From assembly GCA_905250075.1 (NCBI GenBank), contig CAJNOP010000277.1, positions 110,504 through 174,503 on the forward strand: a stretch of DNA of 64,000 bases, written 5' to 3'. Both the position numbers and the translations under genes were made by a program. Shown here one piece after another: positions 27,634 through 38,648 of the stretch (position 1 is the first letter of the stretch; each line of letters starts with the position of its first letter). The notes beneath the pieces are model-generated. The model made no database searches, was not told the DNA's origin, and saw only the letters and a list, made by a program, of their open reading frames with translations. Source of the stretch: Rotaria sp. Silwood1. Lineage: Eukaryota; Rotifera; Eurotatoria; Philodinida; Philodinidae.

Positions 27634-29805
27634 AGTAAGGTGCACGCAGGGCTAAACTCAAGTAACCTTTTCTTCGTATTTTTATACATGGTTCGATAGA
27701 GCTTGAGCTGCTGATTAAAAAAAAACCTGAGTTTTAGTTTTTATCAATAGCGTTTTCAGGTGAAAGAAAAAATCCAAGAACCGATAAGAAATAGTTTGTT
27801 TCGCAAAAAGAATATTATTTTCAGTTTTTGGTGATTTTTTTCTTCTGTTCTTTTGTTCTGCTTTTGCCATGACCTGTCTAATTCGAGTTTGAAAATAAAT
27901 GAAACTTCAACTACATAAGATCACTTCGAGAATAAACGAAAAAATTCCAATAAGGACTTTCCTGTTAGTACGGTCAAAAAGGCCAAAGATTAATTGTTTT
28001 TTACTTGAAAATCTGTTTACAATTCCACCGAGCATATTTAAGCGTCAGCTACCTACTACATTTCCCATTACAACCAAACTACAATTTGTGATTTTTCAAA
28101 CACCCAATGCTTTTCCGCTAAACTAGATAAGGTTTTCTTTGGAGTGTCAAAGTGGAAATGCATACGGCCGAGACAGTGATCCAGAAGGCCTTGCGTCAAA
28201 ATGAGGGTGTGGGCGAAAACAGTGACCTTGAGGGTGTAGCGCAAGAATGAGGGTAATGGCATTAAGACCTTCATGGCGCGTGCTATCTCGATGTTCGGAG
28301 ACAAGAGTGTAGTTCGGTCTTTCCTTTTGGTCCCCATGTGTTCTTTGTGCCGATTATACAGATTTTGCTACACGCAAGCTACCCATGTAAAAATATTAGG
28401 AAAAATTCAGAATAATCGACTTTATTCTGAATTTTTCCTAATATTTTTACATGGGCATGCAAGTCTTTACTTAAATTATTATTATAATTGAGATAAAAAT
28501 TTATCTTTGGCTTCGGCTATTTAAGTGCCTAGAAAGTTTGGAAAATTTGAGTTACTTTCGAACTCGAATTAGGCAGCTACTCCTTTTTTTTCTTTCATTG
28601 TCTTTGTCGAGAAAACCCATTTTTACTATATTCTGAGCCAAATAAGTAGAACTCTGCCCATAATTCTCAATTTTCTTCATGAAAACTAAGCTTTTATGTA
28701 ATAAAATTATCATATTCGAAATCAGCATAAAAACTAAGTCGATTGACGTATATTTCCAAACTTTTCGTCACCTTCCGTTTTTGATAAAAAATTCGCTTAC
28801 GATTTCGGATGAGGACTCGAAAACTGAAGTCATTGGAAACGATAAAAGTACATATTCATCGACTCAGTTTTTTACGATGATTTCGAATATGATAATTTTA
28901 TTACATAAAAGCTTAGTTTTCATAAGGAAAATTGAGAATTATGCCCAGAGTTCTACTTTTTTGGCCCAGAATATAGTAGAAATGGTTTTTCTTGTGAAAG
29001 ACAACAAAAGAAAAAAAGCTTTTAATGTAATCTCTGCGGCATTAAAATGTGAAACACGACAGAATTGTTCGTTTTGCTACGTCTGTAAGACATCACTCTA
29101 ACAGAAAGGAGAATATCGATTTCTTTTATTTAAACTATTGAAATCTTTAACAGACGTCGAGTTTCTAACTGGATCATGAAGTACTGACAGCAACAGTAGT
29201 CGTTGCTTCTGGAGCGTTTGTCACGATCTTCGATATAAATTAGCAATATCTGCATGAATCACAAAGTTAGTCAATTTTAAATCCCTGAAGGGGGGAGGAA
29301 GGGGTCCAAACTTCCTCGCTATATATTTCAACACTTCTTTGCAGTCGTGTTTCACAAAAGAGCAATACGTACTTTTGTGACTGATACTATGATGAATTAA
29401 ATTAGATAACATATTTGACTTCATCACCTTCACAAAAGAACTAGGCAAATTTATAAAAATGACCTATAGGCATGCGAATACCACCAACTCGGATCGCCAT
29501 CATCATCAGAGTTTTCGGATTAGATTCAATTTAATAGCGTATTTGTACTCAGTTTTTAACGCTGAATCAGAAGAATCAGTTGCAAAAGAAGAACACAAGA
29601 ATAGAAGAAAAAATCGTCAAAAACTGAAAATAATATTTTTTTTGTGAAACAAACTACTTCTCGGTTTTTGGTTTTTTTCCACCTGAAAACGCTATCGGTA
29701 AAAACTAAAACTCAGGTTTTTTTAATCAACAGCTCACGCTCTATCGAACCATGTATAAAAATACGAAGAAAACCTTACTTGAATTTCGCCCTGCATGCAT
29801 CTTAC
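27634..29805. mobile_element. 2.2-kb element with long inverted repeats and nested palindromes
   Basis: The outer arms of about 250 bp (27634-27885 and 29560-29805) are inverted, diverged copies. They begin GTAAGGTGCACGCAGGGC on the left and, complemented, GTAAGATGCATGCAGGGC on the right, and share AAACTCAAGTAACCTTTTCTT-like and GGTTCGATAGAGC segments. Inside lie a second inverted pair (about 28590-28725 and 28878-29015) and a perfect hairpin (28383-28457). No transposase is recognisable; a GC-richer stretch at 28130-28340 has an 89-residue minus-strand frame without recognised domain. No clean target duplication was found. It looks like a foldback or long-TIR non-autonomous transposon. Confidence 0.65.
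28383..28457. repeat. Near-perfect palindrome, arms about 34 bp
   Basis: CCCATGTAAAAATATTAGGA and the rest of the arm is followed, after a few bases around TCGAC, by its exact complement ending TTTTTACATGGG. This degree of identity implies recent origin or gene conversion. Confidence 0.85.
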
Positions 29806-30014
29806 CTTTTTATTTCTAGCTTATCCTAATCCAATATTCTTCTTCATTTTAATCGTATTTTAACTAAGAATTTGTTAGGAATAGAAATTAAAATAGTATT
29901 AGTTGACCAATATTATGACGATTGTATTCTTGAGCAAATGATTAAAAATATATTTCTTCACACGATCTACTATCCTAATCACATCCATCATCTTTTATAG
30001 ATTATAGAAAAAAA

Positions 30015-32564
30015 ATGGTTGGTTTCAATTTACAAAACAAAGAATCTGTCAATTCTATGTATATTTGTTCACATTGTTTATTGTTACTTCGAGACCCTTT
30101 TCAACTGACTGATTGTGGCCATCGTTTCTGTCAGTCATGTATTAATGAACAAGAAGGGTAAATAATGTATATTCTCCATTGATTTTTTTTTTATTTTTCA
30201 TCTTCTGTTCTAAAGCGATATGATCATATGTTCGGAATGTCGTGAGAAAACATCTCGAAAGAAAGTAAGATCTTTTTTTTTCTTTTTATTTAAAATTTGT
30301 TTTGCTTTTAGTTAATAGCTGATCGAGGTTTTAAAAATGATATGCAGGCTTTGCCAATTGTATGTTCACTTTGTAGTTGGACTGATGTATTGAAGAATTA
30401 TCAAGTAAATTTTTTTTTCGCTCTACTTACTTATTCATATTGATTGCATTCATTTTCAAGGATCATCTTAATCAAATTCACCCAAATCCAATATGTGATT
30501 ATTGTGGAGAAAAATTTTCTTCAATCAATGATCTCGATCGACACAAACAATATGATTGTGAAAAAATCACTGTTTATTGTTCTTTAAAAAAATTCGGATG
30601 TGAAGAAATGGTACATTCATATATATTTTCGTCTTTTATATAATAAAATTTCTTCTTTAGATTCTTCGTATCAATCTTCGTCAACATTATCTCAGTGAAC
30701 ACCATCAAAAGACATTAATAAATATTGTTCGTCATTTGATATCAACATTACCAAATATTACGTATAAACAATCCGAAATCTCGTCACAAATGATAATCGA
30801 TCTTCCTCATACGACAGAAAACAATACAATTCAATTACAAGAATTCGATGAGATGATTAACCTTCTATCAGGTGGTATTGAAACATTAAGTGATGATATA
30901 CAACGTCTCTTCACTGAATCTATTCGTCATAAAAATGTATTAGATCCTTTGGCACAAGACATACCAATACTGAAAATCTCTATTCAAGAACAGAATGCTT
31001 TTCTGGATGGTATGAAAATAAATCAACAAGTTCTTCAACAAGATCTTGCATCAATGGAACAAAAACTTAATGCTATGAAAGCAAGCTCCTATGATGGAAC
31101 ATTTATATGGAAAATAACCAATGTACAAGAAAAAATGGGTCAGCATACTTTTTCATTTAGTTGAAGGAACTTTTGTTTTCCTATGAATCAAAGCTGATCA
31201 TATCAAATTTGTGTTGATTTAAGAGAAGGTTATCCTGATTGATTTTAATTTTCACTATCTCTTTGAATATTTTTCAGGGCATGTATTCCATAGTTTTAAT
31301 GCGAAGAAATGACATTATAATCAACGTCGATTGAAAAGAGTTCTCGTTTAGTAGACTTGTCTTAGAGCATGCGAATTATATAAAAGGTAATAATCATCTT
31401 TACTGGATATATGAAACTCATTTTTAGAACTTGAAAAGTTAATTTTTCAATCAGAAAAAAAAGATTTTTAGTAGTTGTCTATATTTATTAAGTTTCCAAT
31501 TTTTATTAATAATGGTTGAAAATCATCATTAATTATTGAGTAATTGTCTGAATGGTTATCATAATTTATATTGCTGTTCATGCAGATTTCGTTGATAAAT
31601 ATTTTTTTATATTTACATGTAATAACATACTATAATGTTTAAGAAAATAATATTTGATAACTGTTTATCACGATTTTAGATGATAACGATGTAAAGTATT
31701 GCGTTGATATTTGCTCGATCAATGATGTTCTGCTTGTATCTGCCATCAATAGAGATAAATATTGCTTAGATCCCTTTTCCAATTAACAATGAAGCGTCGC
31801 TGCTTATGTGTTCCAGAATATATAAATATTCAAAAGATACATTTAGAGTATGAGTAAGTCATTTAGAAATTTTTAGTTTTTTATTTGTTTGTTTAGTTGA
31901 TGCTCAATCTGAAAGGCAAACATCGATTTATTCTACACCATTTTATTCATCCTCGACGGGTTATAAAATGTGTACTCGTCTCTATTTATATGGTGATGGT
32001 AATGCTCGACGAACACATATGTCATTATTTTTCGTCCTTCTGCGTGGTGAATACGATGCTATCCTAAAATTTCCATTTCATTATAAAGTGACATTTTGTC
32101 TTTATGATCAAAGTGGTCAACAACGTCATATTCTTGATTCATTTCGACCAGATGTCAAATCAACTAGTTTTCAACGACCACGATCAGACATGAATATTGC
32201 TAGTGGTATACCAAAATTTATTCCTCTAACAATCATACAACCTGATAATAATCCATATGTTCGTGATGATACAATGTTCATCAAAGTGATAATTGATTTT
32301 GATGATATGCCAAAGACACTTTTGCCTTATGTATTAAATCTTAATCCAGGTATACCCACTGAAATTCAACAAAAAATGATTCAACAAGAATCTGCGAGAC
32401 GACAGCAACAGCAAACGTCTACGTCTCCAATAGCAAACGCTGAGACAGATCAATCTGTGAAAGTGAATTTACAGCAGGCCAATGCGCTCTTGAATATACC
32501 TGCCAACATGGATAATAAACTAAGTGATCCAACGAACAATACTATAAATCGCATCGCAGACTGA
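30015..32564 (+). CDS. TRAF-family protein: RING, zinc fingers, coiled coil, MATH
   Basis: Six exons (30015-30157, 30216-30264, 30312-30404, 30461-30610, 30661-31138, 31897-32564) join in frame to 526 residues. A RING finger occupies residues about 17-58 (CSHCLLLLRDPF, DCGHRFCQSC, CSEC). Zinc-finger-like Cys/His pairs follow (VCSLCSWTDVL, CDYCGEKFSSINDLDRH, YDCEK, SLKKFGCEE). A helical stretch about 150-280 suits the trimerising coiled coil. The MATH/TRAF-C domain starts at YDGTFIWKITNV and continues QTSIYSTPFYSSSTGYKMC, LYLYGDGNARRTHMSLFFV, LRGEYDAILKFPF and MNIASGIPKF. TRAFs couple receptors of the TNF and Toll/IL-1 type to NF-kB and JNK signalling, usually as E3 ligases. Closest by eye to TRAF3/5/6-like MATH domains; exact orthology is not settled. 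The C-terminus carries an extra Gln-rich tail. The last intron is long (758 bp) with a weak donor (GTCAGC). Confidence 0.9.
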
Positions 32565-32824
32565 AACAAAGAAATTTTATTCAAGATAATATTATATTGT
32601 ATATTAAACAAACACGAAAATTCTACAGCATAAATTATATAAAAACTGTTTTCATTTGAGCAAACCTCAAAAACTTTTTTGTTGGCCGGTTTTTGATTAT
32701 TTCTTCTTCAAATAAAAGCTCTTCAAGAAACTGTTCAACTATCCAACCGCTTTCTGAGTGAAAACCAGTTGATTATAGGTTATCAATAGTGCTGATTTCG
32801 AATATCATTATTAAAACAACAAAA

Positions 32825-32963
32825 AGTGTGGGTGTGGGTGGAATGTGGATGTGTGGTGTGGGGTGTGGGTGTGTCGGTGTTAGTGTGGGTCCTGATATTC
32901 TCTTTTAACGCACTCATCCATACCCGCACTCACATGCATACGCACACCCCACACCCATCCACA
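32825..32963. repeat. Telomere-like hairpin, long arms
   Basis: G arm of about 65 bp (GTGTGGGTGTGGGTGGAATG and further variants), spacer TCCTGATATTCTCTTTTAACG, C arm of about 55 bp ending CGCACACCCCACACCCATCC. It lies 260 bp downstream of the TRAF stop codon. Confidence 0.8.
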
Positions 32964-33841
32964 ATGAGCAAGATGATGAGCGTTAATATAGATGATGGTT
33001 CGGTGGAAAAGGTGAACTAACCTGCTCATTGAATGACTGAGCTTTTTTACTATGTTTGTTTGGATCCATAGCAATTGTATCCAATTTCAACTTTAGTGTC
33101 CAATAAATATTGATGGGGTTTTGATTTTATTATGGGGTGATGAAATGATGACATATAAGTTTGTTTCGTGCTGACAGCGGAGATACGTAGTGTAGGGAAA
33201 CTGATAGAATTCGCAGGTGTTATCTGTGAGTATTGCAGGTGACTGAAATGTTTGGAAGGAGTTTCAACTTTTTGAAGGATGCAATGAGCTTTTAATTTAG
33301 AGATGTCGGCTACAGTTTTGATGTCTTGCATCGATGGTTGTTCTGTTGATGTATAAGAATGTTGATGTTTATATCTGATTTCGACTCTGATTGATGTGTG
33401 TGCTATTGTGGAATGATAAAAGTGTCGTAAAAGATCATACGTTTTTAGACAAATCTTATGCTTTCATGATCGGTAATGGAAACGTTGCAATGAGGATGAA
33501 TTCCTTTTTGAAGGTGTTGGTTTGGATTTGAAAGCAACATGCTTATGTTTTTAGTGGGTTGAGATTGTGGAAGTTGGAATGGCGAGTGATTAATCAGGAA
33601 AAGAAAACATTAATATATGTGAGTGCAATAGACTAGCATCTTCTTGCTGAATGGTCTATTGATTCTTTGGTTAGTACCACAGCTGAGGAAATCATTGGAG
33701 GAAAGGACTACTTTTTCTCATAATGTGAATTGAGTTCTAGTTAAAAGAAAGAAGTATTCAGGATCTGTATAATAAATTATATTGAAAAATTGAAATTTCT
33801 GTTGAGATTTGTAAAGCGATTGATTCGATGAAACAAAGCCT

Positions 33842-33917
33842 CGGGTGTGGGTGTTGATATGGGTGTCGATGTGGGTGCTGACCTTCCTCTTACCCATCAC
33901 CACACCCACACCCACAC
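33842..33917. repeat. Telomere-like hairpin abutting a truncated exon
   Basis: G arm with GGGTGTGGGTGTTGATATGG and GGTGTCGATGTGGGTG, spacer CTGACCTTCCTCTTA, C arm CCCATCACCACACCCACACC. The C arm passes directly into the degenerate ZZ zinc-finger exon on its right. Confidence 0.8.
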
Positions 33918-34277
33918 TGTTTGACGACGTCTTTCAAAACAATGTCCACATATATCATAAGTTGGTGATGTACATTTTAAACAACGATATCAATCAATTT
34001 GACGAATAGGTTGCATTTCACATACAGCTCATTTAGCATCGTGAACATCACCATCATCACTAGTATCATTGGATTCAGATTTATTGAGTAATTATCCTAG
34101 AACACTCATCAATAATAAATCATCCAGATGCTCGGAACTTTTTCCTGAAGAAAAATCTGCAAGAGATATGAAATGATAAAAATTCTTTCAAAGAATATTT
34201 TTATCTACTTTTACCATGATGCTTTAGTTTACGAAGTATAAATTTGTGTAGCATAGATTCACAATGTTCTTTTGTAC
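33918..34277 (-). pseudogene. Degenerate ZZ-type zinc-finger gene fragment
   Basis: Two minus-strand exons are seen. Exon 34277-34215 reads GTKEHCESMLHKFILRKLKHH with good splice sites. The second exon starts after TGCAG at 34156 and reads through a Ser/Asp-rich linker into a ZZ zinc finger: AVCEMQPIRQID, then YRCLKC, then TYDICGHCFERRRQT. The Cys pairs and the Y-D-[IL]-C core are the ZZ hallmark; ZZ domains bind ubiquitinated or acetylated N-terminal peptides. Three stops interrupt this exon (TAA in the linker, TGA before AVCEM, TGA before YRCLKC), so the gene is dead. The coding similarity ends exactly where the telomere-like repeat begins (33917). The parent gene cannot be named. Confidence 0.7.
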
Positions 34278-35459
34278 CTAGCATAGATAAAGTATATATT
34301 TTAAAAGTTGATTTAATTTTTATTTTATTGTATTGATTTTAAATTTTAATTGTTTAAAAGAAAAAACATTGTTAAATTAAAGCATTGAACTCAGGTAAAA
34401 GACTACGAGTTGATTCAGATGGAAAACTACGGGAAATCAATAGAACTCGACAAAAGTATGTCAAGTTGAATAGTTTCCGAATTTTGCCGTTGCTTCCCGT
34501 TCAACTTCTTCTTCTTTGCTGTGAGAAATGACCAGAAATTATTGAAAAAAGTCTGAAAATTTCCGATGCAAAATACTGTTTCAAAGCTCTACTGATTCTT
34601 GGCATGCTGAATTTCAACTAATTATAATGAAATTTCAGTATACAACAATGTGATAAATATATTTTACATTTTTATTATTTAATCGATGAGTTTTAAAGAT
34701 CGGCAAGTTTAGTTTTAATTGCATGAACTTTTCAAATAATTCTTTTGATAGGAACTAATCTGTTTCAACAGTTTGCTTCTTGGAATTGAGTTGTCCGAAC
34801 AATTTTTGTTGTTTTTAGAAAGCTCAGTTCCGTCACCGAATCTATCGTAGCAGATCTTGTGATATGATCTAATGTGTTTTAGCAGTTCTTTCGCTGGCAT
34901 GAAGCTGGTCGACAGCTAATCAATTGGCGGTATTATTTATTCCAGCTTTTTTTTTTGTTTAAAATTCTCTAAACTATGATCTTTTAGACAAACAACATCG
35001 ATTCGATTTATTCATCTATCAACTCATATACCATTTTATGCATGCCTATATTTGTCTATCATTATACATATAAATGAATGCTTATTTATTTATATTCTAA
35101 TCTATTTTTAACTATCGAGGTTAAGATTTTTTGTAGAAGAGCTTCTTTTAAACAAATCTATAAATGATATTGTTGTTTCAGAGAGATTAAAATTTTCGAT
35201 CGTAGAAAAAAAACCTATTAGCGCAATCCCTGCGGACTAAAATGTGAAACACGATGTAGCTGCTGTAGTTAAAGACAATAAGATTGTTTTATTCAATATA
35301 TTTTGGGAGGCATTTCTTTATCATTCTTTTACTTTATCCTAGAGAAATGCAATAAGAAAGTAGTTCATATATTATAACCAGAATTTGTTAATATGCGTTT
35401 TGTAAAGTGAGCAGAGAATATTCGAATTTCTACCACTCTACTTCAACACTCCTTTTAGA
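34278..35459. other. AT-rich interval between degenerate exons
   Basis: No exon recognised. A segment at about 35200-35262 (CCTGCGG and TAAAATGTGAAACACGA) resembles 29015-29075 inside the 2.2-kb inverted-repeat element (CTGCGGCATTAAAATGTGAAACACGA), so part of that element is dispersed here. Confidence 0.5.
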
Positions 35460-35830
35460 TCATATTTCACAAGTAAGAGACTTATTTATTTTACGATGAG
35501 CAAGAGCTGTTCTGTCAGGTTTTTCACCATCAATATCAATCACATAAGTAACATTATCTTCAGGATCTTGTGGTGATGGTAGACGAATATATTTTTGTGC
35601 GATAATTTCGATTTTTTTCCTGTTTTCCCATTTAATTGTATAATAAGGTTATTGTACTCGTTGTTCTTCTATATAACAATATAAAAAGTTAATTGGACTA
35701 GTTCGATTTTTTTCTCAAAAAGTTTATTAACTAGCGCCTCTCTTAGATGGTTCAACATGTGAAATTATACGACCGAAAAAAGATGAACTTAATAATAAAA
35801 TTGACTGTGCACAAACAGACGTCTATAAAA
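35460..35830 (-). pseudogene. Unrecognised coding-like exons with an in-frame stop
   Basis: On the minus strand a segment from about 35810 reads ILLLSSSFFGRIISHVEPSK. After a short intron a second exon (about 35667-35460) reads EEQRVQ, a TAA, PYYTIKWENRKKIEIIAQKY, then IRLPSPQDPEDNVTYVIDID and a TGA after LTCEI. Codon periodicity and splice-like borders look genuine, but the TAA (perhaps from CAA) suggests decay. No family was recognised. It could be the upstream part of the ZZ fragment to its left or a separate gene. Confidence 0.4.
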
Positions 35831-38141
35831 GAAAGTCAAAGAAAAAATAATTAGTAATAAGAAAATGAAAAAAGAAATCCATGAAAACAAATAAGAATGA
35901 AAAGAAAAAAAATGTTTTCCTGCATTATATATTGTTTAATTCAAAGATTCTGATTCATATATTTTATCTGTTACTTATTCGAGCGAGACAATAAGGGACT
36001 CTATTACGATAAAGTAACAGCTGCAATTTGATAGGTTCGTAACTTCTAGGTGAAATGGGCTACATTTCATCAGTTTACATATAACGATGCCGCAAGGATT
36101 TTTTCTTAACATAGGTTTAGCCCATTGCTTTTTTTTTTTAGCATTATCGAATATAATGCAGTTTTCTTCTTTGAAACAGTCCTACAGAAAAAATATAAAA
36201 AATATTCTTCACAGTGACAGCTAGATGATTCATTGACTTCACAGTCACTATTTGTGTAGTTAAGCAATTATATCCAGACCTAGATCTGACAAATGATGTT
36301 CTTGAAAATGGCATCAGACAGAAATTTAAAAAAAAAACTTTCCTGCAAGTCGCATTTTATATAGTGAGAAATGCTTTGATAAAAAATTTCAACACAATAC
36401 GTAAAGATAGATCGAATTTCCAGCTTGTTCATAGCTAATTCGTAACCTTCAAAAGAATCCGTATAACTTTATTATTAAAAGAGATAAAGACGTCGTATTG
36501 ATTTCAAATTAAAACCAATACCGTTGAGTAGCTATTTATTGGAATGAAATTTTAAAATTTGTTTCCGTTCATTTCTCATGATCACTTTAATGCACATAAT
36601 TATTACAATAAGTAGAAAAATATGACTCCAAGACATAAAGTTTCGCTTTTCTCAACACAAGAATCAAATATTAAAAAAATCTAGCTGAACGAAAGTTTAA
36701 TCTCATTGTGACCTTTAACATATGAAAGTATATTGGTTTTATATCTTGAATTGTATGAAAGGAATTTGAATTTTTTTCCATTGAGAACCGTGTTTTGAGA
36801 AAAATAAATTAACAAATATAGAACTTGATGTTTTTATTCAAATTCTTTAAATTTTTGTGCAATATTTTGTGAATTCTAGATGTCAAATATTGAGAATAAA
36901 ATATTTACTTTATTGAATGCTATTGCAAATAATAAATTAATCTTTCTAAAACTTAAAAAAAAATTCTCGAAAAACCTGAAGTAGAGCCAAATTTTTCTTC
37001 AATAAATCTATTAAAAGCAGGTCATTTTGGGACGAGTCATATTTATTCTAAAAGAGGAAACTTGAATGCATCTTTTTATGATAAAAGCTTTCCTTCCATA
37101 TTCTTTCGAAAAATTGGCTTTTCTTAGAGGGTGAAAGTACCCTGTATTGTATACGACTATTTTGTCTTCTGCGAAAAGATAATGAATATTTTAGCGCAAA
37201 CGCCTACTACACCTTTTTATTTCATGCGTTTGTTTCAATGGTTTAATTAGTTTTCTCTCAAAAGCAACTATTATATGTAATTTAACAATCATGATAAATA
37301 AATACTGCAGACCTATGCAAAAATTTTAAAAAAATCCAGGTGCACTCCAACATTTGCGGAGAGAAAGATTTTGCTCCTGCTCACATGCTTGGTTTACTTT
37401 CTATACAACCGTATGACTATTGTTCTTTAGTTTTACTTATATTATCATAAGAAAGCATTAGATTTAACTAATGACAAATAAAAATGACCATCGCAATTCT
37501 TTGAAAGCATATAGTAACTATTGTTTTTAATCAATATGAAAACATATGTAGAAAGATCAACATGTGATCTTACTTTCACACAAAATACAAATTCGTTCAA
37601 CATTTTGTTCTTTAACCCTTTACGGCCGGATGTTGCCAAATGGCAACATTTTCCCCTATAGGGGTACGGCATTTTTCAAATAGCCGGCCGTAAAGGGTTA
37701 AAAAAGAATTTCTCTGATTTACATGATAAATTTCTTTTTTTTCTTTTCTTTTTAAACATGTTTTGCTCTTTTTTATCCCATGTCTTAAGTGTATCTTTTA
37801 ACAAATAAATCGTTCAATTCGTCAGAGCAGCAATATATTTTTTTTCTATATATCACTCTTTACAATCAATGCCTTTAAAGCATGTTTTCTGAAATGATCA
37901 AAATTATGCATATAAATCGATTAAAAAATATAAAATTCAAGGCTTTTTAACATTTGAATATTATTAAAGATAAATTAAGTTAGACATTTATCAAGAAGAA
38001 AACAACATAATTAATCTTTTTTTTTCTATTTGAATATATTGGAAAGCGTAGCATGAGATAAAAAGTATGTAACGCTTAAGAAAAAACAACAATTATAATA
38101 TGTGTTTGATAATGAGATACGCTTAAAACAGAAAAGTACTT
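35831..38141. other. AT-rich intergenic region with a piggyBac MITE
   Basis: No gene recognised. The only clear structure is the 82-bp MITE at 37616-37697. Confidence 0.45.
37616..37697. mobile_element. 82-bp piggyBac-type MITE
   Basis: Flanked by TTAA on both sides (37612-37615 and 37698-37701), the piggyBac target. Perfect inverted ends CCCTTTACGGCCGG at 37616 and the complement ending at 37697. Two smaller palindromes lie inside (ATGTTGCCAAATGGCAACAT and CCCCTATAGGGG). Far too short to code; it would need a transposase in trans. Confidence 0.85.
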
Positions 38142-38648
38142 TTATGATGATTTCCATGGAAATTTTTCTCCTTTGGTATCTTCAAATTGAACTTGATTTC
38201 TTGCATCAGTACAAACATTATCTCCTGAATCTCCATCAAGTAGAATTAATTTTGGAATTCCAGTAACATTATATTTCTTTCCTAATTCCTCTTTTTTTTT
38301 ACGTTCTTTATAATCTAATACTAACCAAGGCATATCATTATAATATTCATTAAATGAATTTTCATCACGATCAGAACTGATAAATATTATTTCAAAATTT
38401 TTTTTTTCTGCATGTGTTTTATAAAATTCAACTAATATCGGAGTAAACTTGCGACATGGTGGACACCTAAGAAAGAAAACAAAGGAAAAAAAAACATTTA
38501 ACAAAATATATAAAAGAATAAAAATTTACCAATGAGCACTGAAATAAAGGCCAATTATTTTGCCTTTATATTTTTCATCATTAAGATCAACTAATTCTTT
38601 TGATTTATTTAGAATATGACCATCAAAAATTTTTGCTACACCAGCCAT
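38142..38648 (-). CDS. Tryparedoxin/nucleoredoxin-like thioredoxin-fold protein
   Basis: Two exons (38648-38530 and 38466-38142) join to 147 residues. The active site is WCPPC (about residues 40-44), split by the intron after the first two bases of the Trp codon, followed by RKFTPILVEFY. The cis-proline region reads GIPKL (about 106-110). VDLNDEKYKGKIIGLYFSAH and FEIIFISSDRDENSF are typical of the tryparedoxin/nucleoredoxin family, whose WCPPC differs from the WCGPC of classical thioredoxin. Such proteins reduce disulphides; in animals nucleoredoxins also regulate signalling proteins. No signal peptide, so cytosolic. The length matches single-domain tryparedoxins. The start Met lies in MAGVAKIFDG. 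In a desiccation-tolerant animal redox defence is a plausible role, but this is inference. Confidence 0.9.

Larger units (their letters stand above)
32565..33917. other. Intergenic between TRAF gene and degenerate ZZ exon
   Basis: Two telomere-like hairpins (32825-32963, 33842-33917) bracket about 880 bp of AT-rich sequence with no recognisable exon. Confidence 0.5.

Noticed and set aside
28068..28337. 89-residue minus-strand protein in the 2.2-kb element
   Set aside because: GC-richer than surroundings but no recognisable transposase or other domain; other frames there look equally plausible.
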